DNA of 10,216 bases from Parachlorella kessleri (taxonomy: Eukaryota; Chlorophyta; Trebouxiophyceae; Chlorellales; Chlorellaceae). The DNA lies in contig BBXU01003134.1 of the NCBI GenBank assembly GCA_001598975.1, forward strand, positions 1 through 10,216. The letters run 5' to 3'. The stretch's first letter is position 1; every line of letters starts with the position of its first letter. This document shows, piece by piece, positions 6,013-10,216 of this stretch. Made by a program: the position numbers and the translations under genes. The notes beneath the pieces are model-generated. The model was not told the origin of the DNA. It worked only from the letters and a program-made list of their open reading frames with translations, and ran no database searches.

Positions 6013-9000
6013 ATGTCTGCGAAATGGGATGCTGCTCTTCCAAGCATGCCAGCTCTGAGACCGAAAAAGCGAGGTGCGGTGCACACGGCAAACACTGAAG
6101 AGCCAGAGAGCAAGCCCGCAGAACTGATCCAAACTGAACGTTGTCCTTCACTGGGTCGCAGGGAAGAGGTCCAAAAGCAGCCTGCTGTCCAAGTGAACGG
6201 TGGGTGGCTCCCCTGGCTGGCATAAGCCTGAAGCGAGCTGTACCGTTGGCAGCCTTGAAACGCTGGGGCTCCAAGACCCTTAAGCACCCTTTATCCCTGT
6301 GCAGGAGGGCAGCATGCGGCGGCCAACGCAACTTCTGCTGTGCAAGCAGGCTCGGCACATGCTGAAGGGCAGCCTGTCCAGAGCAGCGCTAGCCCAGCCG
6401 TGCAGCTAGCTCAACATAGCAGCAAAGTTCTAGCCGAAGCGGCTGGAGCACCGCCTGCCACCGCCTTTGCTGCCCCAGATGTCCAGGTGCAGAGCAGCCA
6501 GACCAGCGAGAGTTCTAGTGTGGCAGCCGCCGCTGCTGACCCGGAGCTGCGGCGCTCCAGCACCCCTCGCTTCCACTCCTTCCTGGGGCGCATCAGCAAG
6601 GGCGTGTCTGGCACCCTCACCGGCACCCTCACCCGCAGGAATAGCAGCGTACAGGCCAGGGCAGGCTTGGCTGCCGCACCCAGCGAGCGGCAGCCCCAAC
6701 AGCAGCAGGAGCAGCTGTGGCAAACCGCGCCACCACGTGTGTTGCATGTGAAGGACACCACCGACTTATCAGATGATGGTGGTGATAATGACGAGGATGA
6801 CGATGAATTTGATGAGGACGAGGTTGATGAGTTTGGTGGGGGCGGCAAGTCGTCAGACGAGGACATTGTGGCGGAGGGGGAGACTGTTGGGAGCCACAGC
6901 GGGCGGGTGCTCTCGCCCATCAACCACACCACCAAGCTGCAAGTGGGGGTGCTAGAGGTAGGCTAGCTACTGGGAAATGATAAGGGAGCAAGGAGGGTGA
7001 AGCATAGTGGGGTATGACTGATTTGCCCTTGCTTACTGGCATCCATCAAGCTGCGTGGGGCATGCTGGGTTCGGCTAGCACTGCGACGCTGAGCAGGCCA
7101 TAGAAATGATCAGGGGATCTCACTTCTGTCTGAAGGTTCTTTTGGCCTGTACTGTGTCCAAGCAAGGCATACTTGCATTCAATGTGTGCGGTGCTGTACT
7201 TCCTCTATACCTATGCTTGCCAGGGTCTTTTGGTATCGTAAGCATGTGGTTCTTACATGTGAATTCTTTTGCTTTACTTTGGCTTGCGCATGTTCTGCTG
7301 GGTTGGTGGCTCCCCCTCAGGGTGCGCATGCCAGCACAGCACAGCCGGCACGTGTTGCCAGCACAACAGCCGCGGTGAAGCTGCAGCGCTTTGCAGAATC
7401 CAAATACAGCTCCCCCCCCCCCCCCCCCCTGCTACTCCCCATTAACAAACTTCCTGATTGCTGCCGGCGGGTCACCACCTTTCTGAAGTAGTATGTGGTT
7501 TTTCCCGGGGCCGGCCAACCCTGGTACCAGTTGCGCTCGCATTATGCTTAAAAGGATGGATGAGCCATCCGCCAGTGCCAAGCCTGCCTGCTTTGGTCAC
7601 CCCTTCCCCCGCCATCCCCTCCCCTCTCTTTCCGCAGGGCACCACCTTCCTGAACCAGTATGTGGTCGTGGACACCCTGGGCCGTGGCACCTACGGCAAC
7701 GTCAAGCTGTGCTTGAATGTCACCGATGACACGCTGTATGCGGTGAAGGCCGTCAACAAGAAGCTGGTGGGTGGGCCGGGGCCAGAGGGATGAGCAGTGT
7801 GGGTGCTGGCGCCTAACACCCAGGCGCAGATGAGGTGGCAACCTGCAATTCTGTGAAGGATTTTAAGCGGGAGGTAGATGATAGACATACAGCAGCATGC
7901 CCTTTGTAGCTGTGGCTTTGGGTGCAAAGCAGGCAGCCTGTGAATGGTGCGGGAGGTGGGTGCAGTGGGCGCGCACTGACGGCCCATCTGCGCGTCCTGC
8001 TTCGTGCTGCAGCTACGGCGCCAGGCGCAGAGCGGGCGCACCCTGGGTCGCAACCCCGTGGACGACCTGAAGCGGGAGGTGGAGGTGATGCGCGCGCTGG
8101 ACCACCCCAACCTCATCAAGCTGAGGGAGGTCATCGAGGACAAGGAGGGCGGCAAGGCAAGCTAGCAGTATCTCTCTGTCTGCCAGGCGGCACTGCAAGG
8201 GGACGTGTGGGAGCGGCCGCGGAGTTGGGGCTTGGATATGTTGTGTTGGTACCTTTTGGAAGGTCACTGGGCACAGGGTTTGAGCACGGCAGGAGGGGGG
8301 CAACCAGCTCCCCGCACGTGGTGAAATTGCTCCTGGTAGGAGGTGCGCTGGATCTTCTGCACCTGACACGCAACCCTGTGGTGAGGGTGCGAGCACTGGG
8401 GGCTGGGCTGCAGCAGGCCCTATCTACCATGCAGCCCACCACCTGGGTGTGGGTGTGGGTGTGTGCAGGTGCTCATGGTGCTGGAGTACGCATCAGGCGG
8501 TGCGCTGGTGAAGCAGGACCAGCTGACCCGGGAGCACCACATGCCGGAGCCCATGGCCCAGTACTACTTCAAGCACATCGTGGCGGGCCTGGCGCACCTG
8601 CATGCCAACCGGGTGGTGAGCTCATTTGGCCGCCCAGGGAACGGGCAAGGGAAGGCGAGAGGCGGTTGGGTGGGTGCTGGAGGCCTGCAGTGCGGCAGTA
8701 TGAGTGTTCATTGGTTGTTGCATGGCATTCATTAGCCCTCGTCATGTATGGTGGCTCATCGCTTGTCTCCTGGGCGTTCAACTGGCCTTCAAGGTCCCGG
8801 TCAGGCTGGTCAAACCCTCGAGAACCGCTGCTTTGTTGTCTGTCCTTTGAGGTACGCGTTCTGGATCCCTTGTGAGGTACTAGGTAGCGCGGCAGACGTG
8901 CTTGCTGGACAGTGTGGCTGTCCGCAGCCTCCCATGGCGTCAAGGTGCATCACCACCTGGGCCCCGCCTGCAGTGGTTGCCCTGCATGTTGGCACGCGGC

Positions 9001-10043
9001 AAGCACGTGTGGTTGGAACTTGGCTAGCAGTGCCTCCTTCCACTGCCGACTGCTGCCGCTAGTCTGCTGTCTGTTGGGCGTGTCTGGCAAGCCACAGACA
9101 CAAGACCCATGATTCCCTCTGCTGCTGTAGGTGCACGGCGACTTGAAGCCGGAGAACGTGCTGCTGTCAGGCGACGGCACACTCAAGATAGCAGACTTTG
9201 GGCAGAGCCAGTTCTTCGAGAAGAAGGACACATTCAACCGCACTCTGGGCACGCCGGCTTTCCTGCGTGAGTGCGGGAGCGGTGCGGGGGGTGTACCATG
9301 GGGGTTGTGGGGGAGGGTGTGTGCCGTGATGGGGAGTTTGGCACTGTAGAGGATGTGCATGCCGTGCTTGGTGACTCCTCCAGCGCCAGGCCACTTGGGG
9401 AGGAGGCAGCCTCGCGGTGAGGGCGGGCGTCGTCCTTGCTGCTGGCAGCAACGCAGTGGTGCAGAATGCGATGGTGATCCCCGGGCGTGCCTGCCTCCTT
9501 CCCGCCACCTGCCTGCAGCGCCGGAGGTGTGTGCCGGAGGGGCGTACCACGGCCGTGACGCCGACATGTGGGCGCTGGGAGTGTCGCTGTTCCTCTTCGT
9601 CTACGGAGAGCTGCCCTTCAAGGTGAGCCCCCTCGACCTGCACCCGCTGCTAGCCTCGGGGATGGGTGGGGAAGCGTGCCTGCTCAATGGGGTTTTGGTT
9701 CTCGGATTAAGTGGAACACTATACATTTTAGCACACCAAACACTGGAAGCAACCGCAAGTGCACCCGGGTCGACTTGTACACCCTACACCCTGCACCCAC
9801 TTGGCCTACAAGCAAGCAGGAGCAGGTAGACACTTACACCGGCAACCCCAGCTGCACCCCCCCTCCCCTCTCCCTCCCCCCCCTCCCCTCCACTGGCAGG
9901 CCGACTCCATAGCCGACCTGTACGATGCCATCGCCGAAGCCAAGGTGGAGTACCCGGACTATGTGCAGCCCTCCCAGGACTGCATGGACCTCATGCAGGC
10001 ACTGCTGCAGCCAGACCCCGCACAAAGGGTGACCTCCGCCGAG
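6013..10043 (+). CDS. CaMKK/GRIK-like Ser/Thr protein kinase with long N-terminal extension (3' end outside window)
   Basis: Nine exons: 6013-6199, 6305-6957, 7321-7374, 7638-7766, 8013-8156, 8469-8615, 9131-9266, 9519-9622, 9900-10043; 566 codons so far in one frame. Residues 1-298 are disordered: Ala/Gln/Ser-rich, RRSST and RRNSS clusters (~145, ~171), GTLTGTLT, and an acidic run at ~219-238. The kinase domain starts at ~305: Gly loop GRGTYGNV (313-320), AVK lysine 335, helix C Glu363 in KREVEVM, HPNLIKL, VLEYASGGAL (394-402), catalytic HGDLKPEN (440-447), DFGQSQ (460-465), T-loop GTPAFLPPE (478-486), DADMWALGVSLF (497-508), PAQR (558-561). HGD for HRD, the SQxF after DFG and the short basic insert before helix C (LRRQAQSGRTLGRN) recall GRIK/SnAK and CaMKK kinases, which phosphorylate SnRK1/AMPK; that substrate is inference. 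The 54-nt exon 3 is the least certain. The open exon/intron at the right edge lacks the terminal HPWV-like segment. Confidence 0.85.
6958..7320 (+). other. Kinase intron 2
   Basis: A 363-nt intron from GAG|GTAGGC to CCCCCTCAG. No coding signal consistent with the gene. It holds an echo of its own 5' exon boundary at 7041-7079 (listed separately); otherwise nothing recognised. Confidence 0.6.
7041..7079 (+). repeat. Degraded copy of the kinase exon 2 end including its splice donor, in intron 2
   Basis: AAGCTGC (7048 against 6934), GTGGGG, TGCT (7063 against 6950) and GGCTAGC (7073 against 6961) occur in the same order at offsets 114, 113 and 112. GGCTAGC lies downstream of the real donor GAG|GTAGGC, so intron sequence was copied too. 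Confidence 0.65.
7412..7429 (+). repeat. 18-nt poly-C tract in kinase intron 3
   Basis: A run of 18 consecutive C lies inside the intron between kinase exons 3 and 4 (7375-7637). Length may be unreliable in sequencing. Read through in frame it would encode Pro, but the ORF then reaches a stop at 7488-7490, so it is taken as intronic. Confidence 0.9.
7468..7600 (+). repeat. Degraded copy of kinase exon 4 in intron 3
   Basis: Positions 7473-7500 match 7640-7667 (start of exon 4) at 24 of 28 bases without a gap; three of the four differences are C in the exon and T here. Colinearity continues weakly: TGGTACC at 7522 against TGGCACC at 7685, TGCTTAAAAG at 7545 against TGCTTGAATG at 7710, and GATGAG at 7559 against GATGAC at 7725 (offsets 163-167). 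Translated, TTFLK*YVV stands against TTFLNQYVV: the Gln codon is a stop. It cannot replace exon 4 in this form. Confidence 0.85.
7803..7885 (+). repeat. Degraded copy of kinase exon 5 (with acceptor region) in intron 4
   Basis: Two exact 11-mers, CCAGGCGCAGA (7820 and 8021) and AAGCGGGAGGT (7865 and 8070), lie in the same order at offsets 201 and 205. GTGCTG just before the true acceptor (8004) also recurs at 7803. Between 7844-7876 and 8049-8081, 23 of 33 bases agree without gaps, and eight of the ten differences are C-to-T or G-to-A relative to the exon. In frame it reads CNSVKDFKREV against RNPVDDLKREV. Confidence 0.85.
8157..8468 (+). other. GC-AG intron in the kinase gene (with an exon-6 echo)
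   Basis: Exon 5 ends ...GGCGGCAAG and is followed by GCAAGC rather than GT. AAG|GCAAGC fits the known GC-donor consensus. Both flanks are phase 0, and joining gives IEDKEGGK-VLMVLEYA, the expected strand 4 to hinge of a kinase. No GT donor exists here without cutting conserved residues, and reading on meets TAG at 8163. The 312-nt intron contains a degraded copy of exon 6 (8311-8381, listed separately). Confidence 0.75.
8311..8381 (+). repeat. Degraded copy of kinase exon 6 in intron 5
   Basis: AGGAGGTGCGCTGG at 8338-8351 matches 13 of 14 bases of 8495-8508. CGTGGTG at 8317 matches CATGGTG at 8474 (same offset, 157), and CTGACACG at 8363 matches CTGACCCG at 8523 (offset 160). Translated in the matching frame, LLLVGGALDLLHLTR stands against VLEYASGGALVKQDQLTR. 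Confidence 0.75.
8931..9110 (+). repeat. Degraded copy spanning kinase exons 6 and 7, inside intron 6
   Basis: CCCATGGC (8931) and CTGCATG (8982) recur from exon 6 (8550, 8598) at offsets 381 and 384, with TCAAG, CATC and GGGCC between them in order. Directly after, GTGTGG..ACTTG (9007-9022) resembles the start of exon 7, and GTCTGCTGTC (9062), GGCG and ACAGAC (9094) parallel exon 7 at 9158-9196. Translated, LHVGTRQARVVGTWL stands against LHANRVVHGDL, so the copy reads across the exon 6/7 junction with no intron-sized gap. The exon 7 part is weaker. Confidence 0.6.
9283..9334 (+). repeat. Possible degraded copies of kinase exon 8 start in intron 7
   Basis: GAGGGTGTGTGCCG at 9313-9326 matches GAGGTGTGTGCCG of exon 8 (9524-9536) with a one-base insertion, and GTACCATGG at 9293 matches GTACCACGG at 9544. 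The two matches are out of order, suggesting two overlapping copies. The stretch is G-rich, so chance similarity is more likely here. Confidence 0.45.
9741..9785 (+). repeat. Degraded copy of kinase exon 9 and its acceptor in intron 8
   Basis: CGACTTGTAC at 9771 matches CGACCTGTAC of exon 9 (9914) at 9 of 10 bases. CACTGGAAG at 9741 matches CACTGGCAG, the true acceptor, at 9891 (8 of 9). Offsets 143 and 150, same order. In the copy the acceptor AG survives but the flanking CAG is lost. Confidence 0.7.
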
Positions 10044-10216
10044 GTGAGGTTGCTGTCTGTAGCTGTTGCCCGCTCCATGGCTGGCTGGCAGGCTGGCTGC
10101 GGGGCCTGGCGTTTTGCTTGGTTGCTGTCGGCCGTGCAGAGGCTGGCTCGCAGTGCTGGGTATGTGGTAGCGTGGGGAGTCCGCTTCTCTTAGATGTGGC
10201 GTGGTCCTGGCCCTAA
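10044..10216 (+). other. Start of kinase intron 9 (cut by window edge)
   Basis: Begins at GAG|GTGAGG. The expected end of subdomain XI (an HPW-like motif) is not present in any frame, so the next exon lies beyond the window. A short TGGC-type simple repeat occurs at about 10080-10110. Confidence 0.55.

Noticed and set aside
6411..6935. A 174-codon minus-strand open frame with Ser- and Leu-rich runs
   Set aside because: It is antisense to the kinase exon 2; the low-complexity runs mirror the acidic and Ala-rich coding strand.
7375..7490. Extension of kinase exon 3 through the poly-C tract (VKLQRFAESKYSSPPPP...)
   Set aside because: It reaches a stop at 7488 with no good donor in phase with exon 4; the donor GTGAAG at 7375 is in phase.
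8361..8381. Match of CGCAACCCTGTGG to kinase exon 5 (RNPV)
   Set aside because: At first read as an exon 5 copy, but the flanking blocks align better and in order with exon 6 at a constant offset of 157-160.
7922..8875. A 317-codon open frame on the plus strand
   Set aside because: It overlaps kinase exons 5 and 6 in another frame and shows no recognisable domain. Its short kinase-like stretch (LLLVGGAL..LTR) is explained by the exon 6 echo.

Overview
This is nuclear DNA from a GC-rich, intron-dense eukaryote. The best fit is a green alga of the Chlorella/Trebouxiophyceae or wider chlorophyte type. The reasons are short exons of 54-217 nt broken by 100-500 nt introns, strong GTGAGT-like donors, GC-rich third codon positions, a plant-style RFC3 clamp-loader subunit and a kinase with the HGD catalytic motif I associate with plant GRIK/SnAK kinases. 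No bacterial, viral or transposon gene was recognised.

Three genes are present. (1) The 5' half of a voltage-gated/cyclic-nucleotide-gated-like cation channel lies on the minus strand (35-2022). It has a long acidic, Ser/Pro-rich N-terminus followed by S1, S2 and the start of the S2-S3 region, and runs off the left edge. (2) A complete nine-exon gene for replication factor C subunit 3 (plant/yeast RFC3, human RFC5) lies on the plus strand (2415-5302). Its exons join without a frame break into 339 codons. (3) A plus-strand gene (6013 to beyond 10043) encodes a roughly 300-residue low-complexity N-terminus followed by a CaMKK/GRIK-like protein kinase domain. It is complete except for the last segment of subdomain XI and the C-terminus. 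Genes 1 and 2 are divergent and share about 390 bp of promoter (2023-2414). Genes 2 and 3 are separated by about 710 bp (5303-6012) with no coding signal. The genes are unrelated in function: membrane excitability, DNA replication and energy/stress signalling.

The most interesting structure lies in the introns. In all three genes, many introns hold degraded, same-strand, colinear copies ('echoes') of the exon next to them, usually 70-210 nt away. The clearest are 7473-7500 (24/28 identical to the start of a kinase exon, with a stop where the exon has Gln), 7803-7885 (two exact 11-mers in register with the next exon), 4904-4942 and 4650-4712 (on either side of RFC exon 8), 7041-7079 (includes the splice donor of the preceding exon) and 556-569 (exact 14-mer from the channel S1 exon). 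None is needed to complete a protein. They look like remnants of repeated local tandem duplication, possibly linked to how these introns arose or lengthened. All alignments were made by eye and should be confirmed with a self-dotplot.
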